Of a stretch of 17,074 nt of DNA, positions 7,057 through 14,318 are shown piece by piece. Under the pieces are notes generated by a model. That model did no database searches. It was not told where the DNA came from and worked only from the letters and a program-made list of their open reading frames with translations. Every line of letters starts with the position of its first letter. Position 1 is the first letter of the stretch. The DNA is from Deltaproteobacteria bacterium RIFCSPLOWO2_12_FULL_60_16. Lineage in GTDB: Bacteria > Desulfobacterota > Binatia > UBA9968. The DNA is taken from assembly GCA_001798565.1 (NCBI GenBank), contig MGSR01000094.1, positions 5,741-22,814 on the forward strand. The letters run 5' to 3'. Made by a program: the position numbers and the translations under genes.

Positions 7057-8346
7057 ATGGCCTACTGGTTTTATAATCTGCTCCTCACGCTCTTTTCCGT
7101 GCTGTTCTTGCCGGTCCTTGCCGTTTTAATGCTCTCCGGCGAGCGATTCAGGAAGGGAGTCTTGCAGCGGCTCGGCTTCTATCCGCGAGCGGTGATCGAG
7201 CCGGTGTTGGGGTCGCGCCCGATTTGGATTCATGCGGTGTCTGTCGGCGAGGTTTTGTCTCTCAGGCGGCTGGCCGGCGAGATCAAAGAGCGCTTTCCGG
7301 GGCGAAAAATCCTGCTCTCCACTTTTACCGCCACGGGAAACCAGATTGCCCGGCAGAGCGGGGCGGGGGATGCGGTGATTTTTTTTCCGTTGGACCACCC
7401 GTGGATCGTGCGCCGGGCGTTGGCGACCTTTGATCCTTCCCTGGTGGTGATCCTGGAGACGGAAATCTGGCCGAACTTCCTGCGTCTCGCCCACGCCAGG
7501 GGAATCCCGACGCTGCTGCTGAGCGGCCGCCTCTCCCCGGCCGCGTTTCGCTGGTACCGGGTGTTTCGGTTTTTTTTCGCTGCTGCGGTGCGCCGCTTCA
7601 GCGCCGTTGGGATGCAGAGTGAAGGCGACGCGGAACGCATGGCGGCGCTCGGATTGGATTCCGGGCGGACCTGGATAACCGGGAGTCTCAAGCATGCGAG
7701 TGAGGATGCGGGCGAAGCAAAGAAAGCCCAAGGGGAAATGGGTTTGCCGATGGTGAAAGACAACGGCAGGCAGGTATTGGTCGCTGGGAGCACCCACAGA
7801 GGAGAGGAAGAGGTGCTGTTGGAGGCTTTCCTCTTTCTCAAGGCTTCCTTCCCCAAGCTGTCGATGGTGCTGGCGCCGCGGCATCCGCAGCGTTTTGACG
7901 AGGTCGAAAGGCTGCTCCAGCAGAAGCGAGTCGCGTATAGGAAAAAGAGTGAAATCAACGGCCAGGGCAGCGGGGTCGCGGACGTCATTTTTTTGGATAC
8001 GATCGGCGAGCTTCCCGCCTTTTATGCCTTGGCCGATGTCGCGTTCATCGGCGGCAGCCTGGTCGATGCCGGCGGCCACAACCTCATGGAGGCGGCTCGC
8101 CTTCAAAAACCGGTGCTTTTCGGCCCTTACATGACCAACTTCGCCGCCATCGCCGGAGAAATGAAGCAGAAGGGGGGCGCTGTCGAGGTGCGCGGGCGGG
8201 AGGACTTGGTGCGGGAAATATCCGGACTGTTGACCGATCCGGGCAGGGCGGAGAATATGGGCAAAATCGCGTGTCGACTCGTGCAGGGGGATCGAGGAGT
8301 GATGGAGCGTACTATGGGGCTGCTGTCCCGTTATCTGCATCCATAA
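7057..8346 (+). CDS. waaA: 3-deoxy-D-manno-octulosonic acid (Kdo) transferase
   Basis: WaaA (KdtA, GT30) adds Kdo from CMP-Kdo to the lipid A precursor on the cytoplasmic face. The 429-residue protein has an N-terminal membrane anchor (about 7-27), then WIHAVSVGEV (57-66) with the catalytic Glu65, STFTATGNQIA, ETEIWPNF (134-141), LSGRLSP, MQSEGDAERM, GSTHRGEEE (244-252), LAPRHPQRF, DTIGELPAFYALAD (314-327), GGSLVDAGGHN and LFGPYMTNF. The usual HN-x-x-EP motif near the donor site reads HNLMEA, keeping the Glu but replacing the Pro. No Shine-Dalgarno site is evident in the 5-nt gap from msbA, so coupling by reinitiation is likely. Sequence does not show whether one or two Kdo are added; the KdkA-type kinase downstream favours one. 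Confidence 0.96.
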   Translation: MAYWFYNLLLTLFSVLFLPVLAVLMLSGERFRKGVLQRLGFYPRAVIEPVLGSRPIWIHAVSVGEVLSLRRLAGEIKERFPGRKILLSTFTATGNQIARQSGAGDAVIFFPLDHPWIVRRALATFDPSLVVILETEIWPNFLRLAHARGIPTLLLSGRLSPAAFRWYRVFRFFFAAAVRRFSAVGMQSEGDAERMAALGLDSGRTWITGSLKHASEDAGEAKKAQGEMGLPMVKDNGRQVLVAGSTHRGEEEVLLEAFLFLKASFPKLSMVLAPRHPQRFDEVERLLQQKRVAYRKKSEINGQGSGVADVIFLDTIGELPAFYALADVAFIGGSLVDAGGHNLMEAARLQKPVLFGPYMTNFAAIAGEMKQKGGAVEVRGREDLVREISGLLTDPGRAENMGKIACRLVQGDRGVMERTMGLLSRYLHP

Positions 8347-8366
8347 GTAGCGCAGCCGGGAAATTG

Positions 8367-9449
8367 ATGAATGAGACATGGATTCGAAAGGTGTGGGGTC
8401 GTAGGGGTCCGCTGGGTTATGTCGCCTGGCTGCTGCTCCTGCCGCTCTCGATGATCTATGGGCTGGCGGTCAGGGTCCGTAATTTTTTCTACTTTCTCGG
8501 ATGGGCTTCCGGCACAGGCCTCCCATGCGCCGTGGTGAGCATAGGCAATTTGACAGTCGGGGGCACGGGCAAGACTCCGACCACCTTGTGGCTGGCGCAA
8601 GAGCTGGCGAAAGCTGGCTATCGGGTAGGAATACTGAGCCGGGGTTATAAGCGAAGCGGCAAGGGTCCGGTCATCCTTCAACCGGGTTTCACGAAATCAT
8701 TCCTGTCTCAGGAAGAGCCTTTCAATGCGGGCGATGAGCCGGTGATGATGGCGCGGCTGTTCGGTCAAAGGGTGGGGGTGGGGCGCAGGCGGCGCCACGT
8801 GGGGGAGCAATTGCTGCGAGACGGCGAGGCCGATGTCGTGCTGCTGGACGACGGCTTTCAGCATCGCCAGCTGAGGAGGGATGTCGATCTCCTGCTTCTC
8901 GGCGCCGATTCCAGCGGATGGCTTCTCCCGGCAGGGCCCTTTCGGGAGCCCATGAGCGCGCTGCGCCGGGCCGATTATTGTCTCGTGACCGGCGCGCGGG
9001 AACAATGGGCGAGGCTGCTGCGGCGGCGGCCGGCGGAGACGGTCTTCTTCGGCTCCCTCGCGGCCGGGGCCCTTTTTGGCTTGGAAGGGGAGCATTGGAA
9101 AGATTACCCATTGAGCATGCTGGGCCGGAGCAAGATCCTGACCGTGTCGGCGATCGCCAATCCCGCGCCCTTTTATCGGATGATCCACGACTGGGAGGGC
9201 GAAATCGTAGACAGTATGGAATTTCCCGATCATCACCTCTACTCGACCAATGATTGGCAAAGGATCAACCGGGCGGCGCGAAACGCAGACCTGATCGTCA
9301 CCACGGAAAAGGATATTTTAAAACTGGTGCGCTTCCCCTTCGCCAGGGAGAAACTGCTCGCCCTGCGGGTGGAGATGGTCGTGGAAAACGGGGCCTCTCT
9401 GGTGAAGGCTGTTGAGAGGGCTATTGAGAATAGACGAAAAGCGAATTGA
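8367..9449 (+). CDS. lpxK: Tetraacyldisaccharide 4'-kinase
   Basis: LpxK phosphorylates the 4' position of the lipid A disaccharide at the inner membrane. From the ATG at 8367 the product is 360 residues. A hydrophobic N-terminal helix (about 16-35) anchors it. SIGNLTVGGTGKTPT carries the P-loop GGTGKTPT (65-72), LSRGYKR follows (90-96), DDGFQHR (161-167) is the second hallmark, and TVSAIANP (259-266), FPDHH (286-290) and TTEKD (312-316) complete the family pattern. The in-frame GTG at 8271 would overlap waaA by 76 nt and add 32 residues unlike LpxK, so it was rejected. The gene follows waaA by 20 nt and is followed by the third 9-bp-phased repeat. Confidence 0.96.
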   Translation: MNETWIRKVWGRRGPLGYVAWLLLLPLSMIYGLAVRVRNFFYFLGWASGTGLPCAVVSIGNLTVGGTGKTPTTLWLAQELAKAGYRVGILSRGYKRSGKGPVILQPGFTKSFLSQEEPFNAGDEPVMMARLFGQRVGVGRRRRHVGEQLLRDGEADVVLLDDGFQHRQLRRDVDLLLLGADSSGWLLPAGPFREPMSALRRADYCLVTGAREQWARLLRRRPAETVFFGSLAAGALFGLEGEHWKDYPLSMLGRSKILTVSAIANPAPFYRMIHDWEGEIVDSMEFPDHHLYSTNDWQRINRAARNADLIVTTEKDILKLVRFPFAREKLLALRVEMVVENGASLVKAVERAIENRRKAN

Positions 9450-9454
9450 GCGAC

Positions 9455-9503
9455 TCGAACGGATTGAATGGTTCAAAACGTTTAAATCGTTCAAACCTTT
9501 CGT
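9455..9503. repeat. Third copy of the 9-bp-phased TTCAA/TTGAA array
   Basis: TCGAA (9455) and TTGAA (9464), then, after a 1-bp phase slip, TTCAA (9472), TTTAA (9481), TTCAA (9490) and TTCGT (9499). Bases 9479-9497 are the reverse complement of 2217-2235 with one mismatch in 19 positions, which ties the copies together and shows they occur in both orientations. It lies between lpxK and gmhB. Confidence 0.7.
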
Positions 9504-9517
9504 GTTTCTGTTTGGTT

Positions 9518-9523
9518 AGGAAG
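9518..9523 (+). promoter_or_regulatory. Shine-Dalgarno site for gmhB
   Basis: AGGAAG lies 5 nt before the ATG at 9529 and favours it over the in-frame GTG at 9523, which overlaps this site. Confidence 0.6.
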
Positions 9524-9528
9524 TGGCG

Positions 9529-10098
9529 ATGAGTGGATCACCGGCGGTTTTTGTGGATCGGGATGGGACGTTGATTCGGGAGGTCGGCTACCTGAGCCGC
9601 GTCGAACAGATCGAGATCCTCCCGGGAGTGCCGGAGGCGATCGAGCTGCTGCGCCGGAGCCGCTTCAAGGTGGCGGTGGTCACCAACCAGTCGGCGGTGG
9701 CGCGCGGTTTTATTACCGAAGGAGAACTCCGGAAGATTCACCGCGAGCTCGAGCGACAATTGGCCGGTCATGGGGCTTTTGTCGACGGAATTTATTATTG
9801 CCCGCACCACCCGACCGAGGGGCTCGATCGCTATCGGATCGCCTGCGATTGCCGCAAACCGAACGCGGGTATGGCCAGGCGCGCCGCCGCCGACCTGGAT
9901 CTGGATATCGGGCGCTCTTACGTGATCGGTGATCAGGCCGTGGATATGGAGATGGCCGCGCGGATCGGGGCCAAGGGAATTTTTCTCTGCGGCGACCCGG
10001 AGGGGAACCGGCCCGATGGGGCCGTGTCGGGATTCCCGGCCTGCAGGGATCTCTGGGAGGCGTCCCGGTGGGTGGTGGGGGATCTTGGTGCGCAATGA
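9529..10098 (+). CDS. gmhB: D-glycero-D-manno-heptose-1,7-bisphosphate 7-phosphatase
   Basis: GmhB removes the 7-phosphate from heptose bisphosphate during ADP-heptose synthesis, supplying the donor for the heptosyltransferases downstream. It is a 189-residue HAD-superfamily phosphatase. Motif I is FVDRDGT with nucleophile Asp10 and Asp12; motif II is VTNQSAVARG (51-60); the Lys of motif III lies in CRKPNAGM; and the acidic motif IV is VIGDQAVDME. The GmhB-specific zinc site is present as Cys91 and His93 (YYCPHHP) with Cys106 and Cys108 (ACDC), which separates it from histidinol phosphatases lacking the context. Gene order beside lpxK and waaF agrees. No other ADP-heptose genes (gmhA, hldE, hldD) are in the window. 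Confidence 0.95.
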   Translation: MSGSPAVFVDRDGTLIREVGYLSRVEQIEILPGVPEAIELLRRSRFKVAVVTNQSAVARGFITEGELRKIHRELERQLAGHGAFVDGIYYCPHHPTEGLDRYRIACDCRKPNAGMARRAAADLDLDIGRSYVIGDQAVDMEMAARIGAKGIFLCGDPEGNRPDGAVSGFPACRDLWEASRWVVGDLGAQ

Positions 10099-10188
10099 AG
10101 AGATCGGCGTTCAAAGATTGATAAGTTCTCTCGGATCGGCTACTGGTAATGCGACGGCGGCGTGCCGGAGGGTGCGCTGCTTCCGTCG

Positions 10189-10194
10189 AGGGGG
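10189..10194 (+). promoter_or_regulatory. Shine-Dalgarno site for the Trm112-like gene
   Basis: AGGGGG lies 8 nt before the ATG at 10203, the purine-rich site that fixes the start of this short gene. The rest of the 104-nt spacer after gmhB shows no recognisable element. Confidence 0.6.
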
Positions 10195-10202
10195 AAAAAG
10201 CG

Positions 10203-10370
10203 ATGGCGATAAGTCAGGATCTGCTGAATATTCTGGCGTGCCCGAAATGCAAAGGGGAAATCCACTTGAACTCGGCCGGGGACGGTCTCATTTGCGAGGC
10301 GTGCCGGCTGATGTACCCGATCAAAGACGATATCCCGATCATGCTGATAGACGGGGCGGTGAAATTGTAA
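10203..10370 (+). CDS. Trm112-family (UPF0434/YcaR-like) small zinc-ribbon protein
   Basis: A 55-residue protein with two CxxC pairs, Cys13/Cys16 (CPKC) and Cys31/Cys34 (CEAC), expected to bind one zinc. The LLNILACPKCKG start and the YPIKDDIPIMLI end are the hallmarks of the Trm112/YcaR family. Eukaryotic and archaeal Trm112 activate methyltransferases; the job of the bacterial short form is unclear. In enterobacteria ycaR sits beside lpxK and kdsB, so its presence a gene away from lpxK is a conserved association, not chance. The ATG at 10149 would add a basic, low-complexity extension and was rejected. Confidence 0.88.
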   Translation: MAISQDLLNILACPKCKGEIHLNSAGDGLICEACRLMYPIKDDIPIMLIDGAVKL

Positions 10371-10377
10371 TAAGCGG

Positions 10378-10438
10378 TCAGCAGTCAGCCATCAGCGATC
10401 AGGAAAAGATCAAGAAATCTCTCATAGCTGATAGCTGA
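10378..10438. repeat. Inverted array of 7-bp-phased TCAGC/GCTGA units
   Basis: TCAGC at 10378, 10385 and 10392 and TCAGG at 10399 step by exactly 7 bp. After a spacer of about 23 bp, the inverted pentamer GCTGA occurs at 10427 and 10434, also 7 bp apart, with GCTCA at 10448 in the same phase. It fills the 81-nt spacer before waaF and could fold into a hairpin. No T-tract follows. Confidence 0.75.
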
Positions 10439-10451
10439 GGGCCGGTAGCTC

Positions 10452-11537
10452 ATGGAAAAGATACTGGTGGTTCAAACGAGCTTTCTGGGAGATGCGGTGC
10501 TGACCACCCCGCTTCTGTCGGAGATCCGAGGGCTCTTTCCGCAGGCAAGAACGGCGGTTCTTTGCACGCCCCAGGCCCGGCATCTCTTTGAGGGGAATCC
10601 GGATATCGACGAGCTCCTGACCGACGACAAGAAAGGGGCGGGAAGGGGACCGCTGGGTGTCTGGCGCGCGGCGCGGGATTTGAGGGGTCGCGGCTTTACG
10701 ATAGCCATTTCGCCTCACAAGTCGCTGCGCACGGCCCTGCTGCTGGTTCTGGCCGGAATCCCCCTACGCGTCGGATTTCGCCAGAGCGCCGGCTGGTTTC
10801 TCTATCATCGAAGGGTCGATCGGGATCCGGCGCGCCATGACGCGGAGAGAAATCTTTCCCTGCTCGAGGCGCTCGGCGGGCGCGCCAACGGGGGCGCGGG
10901 GCGCCTGCGCGTGGAGAGCCCGGCCGGCGTCGCGGAGAGCGTGGAACGGCTTTTCCGTTCTCTAGGGGTTCGGCGGGACGGCTTGATCGTAGGAGTCAAT
11001 CCGGGCTCTGTCTGGCCTACCAAGAGGTGGACAGTGGAGGGTTACGCGGAGGTGCTCGTCCGGCTCAGGGAAAAATACCGCTGCCAGATCCTCATTTTCG
11101 GCGGGCCTGACGATGAGCCCATCGTAGCGAAGATCCAGGAGCTCAGCGGCAACATCGGCGTCAGTCTGGCGGGGAAGATGGATCTTCAGCAGCTGGCCTG
11201 CGCTCTGGACTGGTGCGATCTTTTCATCACGAACGACAGCGGGCCGATGCACGTCGCGGTCGCGCGCGGCATTCCGGTGGTGGCGATCTTTTGCGCCACG
11301 ACGCCTTCCTTGGGCTTTTATCCTTACACCTCCAGGGCGGCGGTGGTGGAGAAGGCGCTGTCTTGCCGGCCGTGCAGTTCGCACGGCGGGCGCCGCTGCC
11401 CGCTGGGAACGGAAGACTGCATGCGTTTGATTAAGGCGGAAGATGTCTTGCGCGGCGCGGAGCCTCTGCTCGCCGAAAAAGGGCGCGCGGCTGGTGCAAG
11501 CCCGGACGGGCGCCTGCCCCAGTTTATCACTCTCTAG
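10452..11537 (+). CDS. waaF: ADP-heptose:LPS heptosyltransferase II (GT9)
   Basis: WaaF adds the second L,D-heptose to the LPS inner core from ADP-heptose. The 361-residue GT-B protein starts MEKILVVQTSFLGDAVLTTP, with Asp14 at the site of the catalytic acidic residue in heptosyltransferases. The ADP-heptose half has NPGSVWPTKRW (183-193), FGGPDDE and the GT9 signature NDSGPMH (261-267). A cysteine cluster, Cys305/Cys308 and Cys316/Cys323, follows in a region where WaaF proteins often carry cysteines. The SVWPTKRW pattern favours heptosyltransferase II over I. The ATG is preceded by GAGGG about 10 nt upstream, at the edge of the TCAGC/GCTGA array. The C-terminal 20 residues are Ala/Gly-rich and not conserved. 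Confidence 0.93.
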   Translation: MEKILVVQTSFLGDAVLTTPLLSEIRGLFPQARTAVLCTPQARHLFEGNPDIDELLTDDKKGAGRGPLGVWRAARDLRGRGFTIAISPHKSLRTALLLVLAGIPLRVGFRQSAGWFLYHRRVDRDPARHDAERNLSLLEALGGRANGGAGRLRVESPAGVAESVERLFRSLGVRRDGLIVGVNPGSVWPTKRWTVEGYAEVLVRLREKYRCQILIFGGPDDEPIVAKIQELSGNIGVSLAGKMDLQQLACALDWCDLFITNDSGPMHVAVARGIPVVAIFCATTPSLGFYPYTSRAAVVEKALSCRPCSSHGGRRCPLGTEDCMRLIKAEDVLRGAEPLLAEKGRAAGASPDGRLPQFITL

Positions 11538-11546
11538 TTGTCCTGA

Positions 11547-12326
11547 ATGTCAACTCTCGGTGTCGTGGTCTTGAGCGTTCCAGGGATGAAGCATCTGGAG
11601 GCGTGCCTGGAGAGCGTCAAATGGGCGGAGGCTGTTTTTCTGCTGCACCTCGGTGCTGAAGCCCCTTCGATCCGATTGGATTCTCATCCTGCGCTGGTGC
11701 TGCGCAAGCTTGCCTCCCTGCACGAGATCGGAGAGTCGTGCAGGGACCTGCGCACGGACTGGATTTTGCATCTCTGGGGAGAAGAGGTGGTGGAGGCGGA
11801 GCTGCGGCAGGAGCTGCGTGTGGTTTGCCGGAAAGAACTGGCCGAGGAGCCTTTCGCCTACCGGATCGCTATTCGCTCCCGCATCCTGGGCCGTTGGGCC
11901 GAAGGAAGCCTCTTAGGGCCGAGCCCGGCGTTGCGCCTGAGCCGGGGCATTCAGGAGATCGCCTCCGGCTGGTGGGACTCGAGCCGGATCGCGTTGGGCC
12001 AATTCCCGGCGATGGAACGGGGCTGGATCGGAGACTATGGCGCGGCCGCGCTGGAAAACGGCGTGCGGCGCATCGAGCTCATCAGCGGGCTTTGGGCGGA
12101 GGATATTGGAGCTAGGGGAGCGGCGCTGAGCGTGACCAGCTGCGTGCTTCGTCCGCTCGCGATCTTCATCAGAACATTGGTGAAAAACGGGATTTTCGCG
12201 GGCGGGATTTCCGGCTTGACTTTGTCGGCGATGGCCGCTTACGCTGCTCTTTTAACGGGCGCGAAGGTGTGGGAAGCGAGAAATGTTCGGGGCAGCGGCG
12301 GCGCGGATCCAGGTGCCCCGGGATGA
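11547..12326 (+). CDS. Degenerate WaaE/KdtX-like family 2 glycosyltransferase, DxD-type motif missing
   Basis: The 259-residue product lines up with the WaaE/KdtX-type GT2 family of LPS core transferases, but imperfectly. An N-terminal strand (VVVLSV) and CLESVKWAEAVFL (20-32) match the family's CLESVKWADEI pattern. ILGRW (113-117) and the C-terminal block from RPLAIFIRTLVKNGIF to AKVWEAR (202-245) match the hydrophobic tail. At the point where active members have a D-W-x-L-x-L-D-A-D-E segment, this protein has DWILHLWGEE (71-80), so the metal- and nucleotide-binding acidic pair is lost or moved. The usual N-terminal TKNEE-type loop is also absent. The frame is intact, sits 9 nt after waaF and overlaps the next gene by 4 nt (ATGA), so it is probably translated. 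It may be a non-catalytic or altered transferase; this reading is an inference from pattern. Confidence 0.65.
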   Translation: MSTLGVVVLSVPGMKHLEACLESVKWAEAVFLLHLGAEAPSIRLDSHPALVLRKLASLHEIGESCRDLRTDWILHLWGEEVVEAELRQELRVVCRKELAEEPFAYRIAIRSRILGRWAEGSLLGPSPALRLSRGIQEIASGWWDSSRIALGQFPAMERGWIGDYGAAALENGVRRIELISGLWAEDIGARGAALSVTSCVLRPLAIFIRTLVKNGIFAGGISGLTLSAMAAYAALLTGAKVWEARNVRGSGGADPGAPG

Positions 12327-13096
12327 CCTCGACTTCGCTGTGGGGAGAGGTGCCGGCCGGCTTCAAGCGGCTCTCGCCGAACCCGAAGCAAATAGCCCTG
12401 GTGCGCGAGGGGCTCGAGAGTCGCCTGGACCCGGCGAGATTTTTTGCCGGCGCGCAAATCGGTGCAGGCGACAGCCCGTTCCGCGGCAGGGAAAGACTTT
12501 GCCTCCTGCATCTGGGCGGCGGCGAGACCGCGCTGGTGCGGCGTTACCGCCATGGCGGGTTTTTCCGGAAGTTCACGGGAGATATTTTCTTCACCTGGCC
12601 GCCGCGCCCCTTCAGGGAGTTGGCGGTGACCCTGGAAGCCCGTCGCAGGGGCGTGCCGACCGTGGAGGCGCTGGGGGCCTGGGTGGAACGGGTCGGAGGG
12701 CCCTTTTACCGCGGCTGGTTCATTACGGGCGAGCTCAAAGGGGCCCTGGATTTATGGGACGCTTTGCGCGGAGAGCTCTTTTCGGCGGGCGAGCGGAAGC
12801 TATTGCTGGAAGCTGCGGCGCGCAGCGTGAGACGGATGCATCAAAAGGGTGTCTATCACGAAGACCTGAATCTCAAGAATATCGTGGTCCGGCGGGAGGG
12901 CGATCGGATCGCGGGCTACATCATCGATCTCGACAAGGCGAAGTTGTTTTCCGGGGAAATCTCGGCGCACCGAAGCGGGCGCAATCTCGGACGGTTGTTG
13001 CGATCGGTTCGCAAGCTGGATCCTGAAGGGCGGCGCTTTTCCCCGCAGGCATGGGATCTCTTCGTCCGTTCATACCGGGAGGCCGCGTCGAAATGA
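12323..13096 (+). CDS. kdkA: 3-deoxy-D-manno-octulosonic acid kinase (KdkA-type)
   Basis: KdkA phosphorylates Kdo on the LPS inner core with ATP, at the cytoplasmic face. The 257-residue protein has a protein-kinase-like fold. The N-terminal pattern RRYRHGGFFRKFTGD (73-87) and RPFREL (95-100) match KdkA's R-x-Y-x-x-GG and RxFxE blocks. The catalytic loop is HEDLNLKN (179-186) with Asp181 and Asn186, and the metal-binding segment is IIDLDKAK (200-207) with Asp202. The end (RNLGRLLRSVRK, then FSPQAWDLFVRSY) also follows KdkA. The ATG at 12323 forms a 4-nt overlap with the preceding stop, preferred over an in-frame start at 12269. KdkA usually accompanies a WaaA that adds a single Kdo. Confidence 0.85.
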   Translation: MTSTSLWGEVPAGFKRLSPNPKQIALVREGLESRLDPARFFAGAQIGAGDSPFRGRERLCLLHLGGGETALVRRYRHGGFFRKFTGDIFFTWPPRPFRELAVTLEARRRGVPTVEALGAWVERVGGPFYRGWFITGELKGALDLWDALRGELFSAGERKLLLEAAARSVRRMHQKGVYHEDLNLKNIVVRREGDRIAGYIIDLDKAKLFSGEISAHRSGRNLGRLLRSVRKLDPEGRRFSPQAWDLFVRSYREAASK

Positions 13097-14121
13097 TCGC
13101 CGCGCCGCGCCGCATCCTCGTTATCCTTCACGGCTCCGTCGGAGATGTGACGCGCGCGCTGCCGCTGGCCAACCTGATCCGGCGGCGCTACCCGGAGGCG
13201 CGGCTCTCCTGGTCCGTCGAGCCGGCGGCGGCTCCTTTAGTGGAGCATCATCCTGCGGTGGACGACGTCATCCTGTTCGACCGCAGTCGGTGGTGGGTGG
13301 GGTTAGGGCCGTTCCTGAAGCGGATCCGCGCGGGGCGATTTGATCTCGCATTAGACCTGCAGAGATTGCTCAAGAGCGGATTGATCAGCTGGTGGAGCCG
13401 GGCGCCGCACCGATTGGGTTTTCACCGCCGCGACGCCAAGGAATGCAACTGGCTGTTTAACAATCACCATATTTCTCCGGTAGGCAACGGGATCTCCAAG
13501 TTGGACCACTACCTCAAGTTCGCCCAATGGCTCGGCATCGAGCCTCACCCCGTGGAGTGGCGTCTTAGTCTGCTCCCCCACGAGGAGTCGGCCGTCGAGG
13601 AGATGTTGCGGGATGTCGGGGGCGGCTATGCGGTGTTTTTCGTCGGGAGCCGCTGGGATAGCAAGAAATGGTTTCCCGCGGAGACCGCCAGGTGCGCGGC
13701 GGCGGTCCAAAAGGCTTACGGTCTGGAAATTATCCTTTTGGGCGGAAGCGACGATATTGTTTTTGCCGAGCAGGTGTGCGCCCCCGGTCTGCCGCAGTTC
13801 AGAAATTGGGTGGGAAAGACTTCGTTGCGCCAGGCGGTGGGCATTCTGCAGCGCGCTCAGGTCGCCGTAGGCCCGGATACCGGGTTGATGCATCTCTCGG
13901 CCGCCGTCGGGACCCCGGTCGTTTCCCTGTGGGGCGCTACCAGCCCGGCGCGGACCGGGCCCTACGGTTACGCGGATTTAGTGGTTCAGGGAAGAGCCGC
14001 CTGCTCTCCCTGTTACCTCAGGCGCTGCCCCATCGGCCGGGTTTGTATGCGCTCCATAGCTATCGAGGAGGTAACGGCCAAGGTGGGCGCGGCATTATCG
14101 CGGAAGGAAACAAGGTGTTAA
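13093..14121 (+). CDS. GT9 heptosyltransferase, probably heptosyltransferase I (WaaC-like)
   Basis: A 342-residue GT-B transferase of the ADP-heptose family. It opens RRILVILHGSVGDVTRALPL with Asp18 at the catalytic position. SWSVEP (39-44), LALDLQRLLKSGLIS (85-99), RLGF (107-110) and LFNNHHI (121-127) resemble WaaC, which adds the first heptose to Kdo. The donor site reads PDTGLMH (261-267) and SLWGATSPARTGPYG (278-292). A cysteine cluster (304, 307, 312, 318) like that of the WaaF here is present and is not typical of E. coli WaaC. The start is set by a 4-nt ATGA overlap with kdkA, so it is translationally coupled. Its position directly after the Kdo kinase supports action on Kdo or the first heptose. 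A weak 6-bp hairpin (14111-14128) spans the stop codon without a T-tract. Confidence 0.85.
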   Translation: MIAAPRRILVILHGSVGDVTRALPLANLIRRRYPEARLSWSVEPAAAPLVEHHPAVDDVILFDRSRWWVGLGPFLKRIRAGRFDLALDLQRLLKSGLISWWSRAPHRLGFHRRDAKECNWLFNNHHISPVGNGISKLDHYLKFAQWLGIEPHPVEWRLSLLPHEESAVEEMLRDVGGGYAVFFVGSRWDSKKWFPAETARCAAAVQKAYGLEIILLGGSDDIVFAEQVCAPGLPQFRNWVGKTSLRQAVGILQRAQVAVGPDTGLMHLSAAVGTPVVSLWGATSPARTGPYGYADLVVQGRAACSPCYLRRCPIGRVCMRSIAIEEVTAKVGAALSRKETRC

Positions 14122-14147
14122 AACCTTGATTGCAGGGCGGTCAAGAA

Positions 14148-14226
14148 GGTTCGCTCGGGACCCGACTCGCTTCCCGAAAGCAATAGGGTTCGCTCGGGGA
14201 CCCGCCTCTCGCGCCGAAGGCAATAG
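14148..14226. repeat. Tandem direct repeat, 39 and 40 bp
   Basis: Copy A (14148-14186) and copy B (14187-14226) both begin GGTTCGCTCGGG, continue with ACCCG, and end with CCGAA, a purine, then GCAATAG. They differ at a few central bases and by one inserted G. They abut directly. Confidence 0.85.
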
Positions 14227-14318
14227 AACTCTGCTTATGCGAACCGTTCAGTCTCGGTGCCTTCGGCTTGTTCGGCGGGCCCCCTCGCTCTGGAGGTGAA
14301 CCGCCGGGGGTGGATCGA

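Noticed and set aside
8271..8366. GTG start for lpxK inside waaA
   Set aside because: The extension overlaps conserved waaA sequence and does not resemble LpxK; ATG 8367 gives the usual N-terminus.
10441..10453. Possible ops/JUMPstart-like element (GGTAGCTC) before waaF
   Set aside because: Only a short core matches, there is no upstream JUMPstart sequence, and the bases are explained by the 7-bp repeat phase.
14111..14128. CAAGGT/ACCTTG hairpin as a terminator after the second GT9 gene
   Set aside because: The stem is only 6 bp, overlaps the stop codon and has no T-tract, so it is too weak for a rho-independent terminator call.
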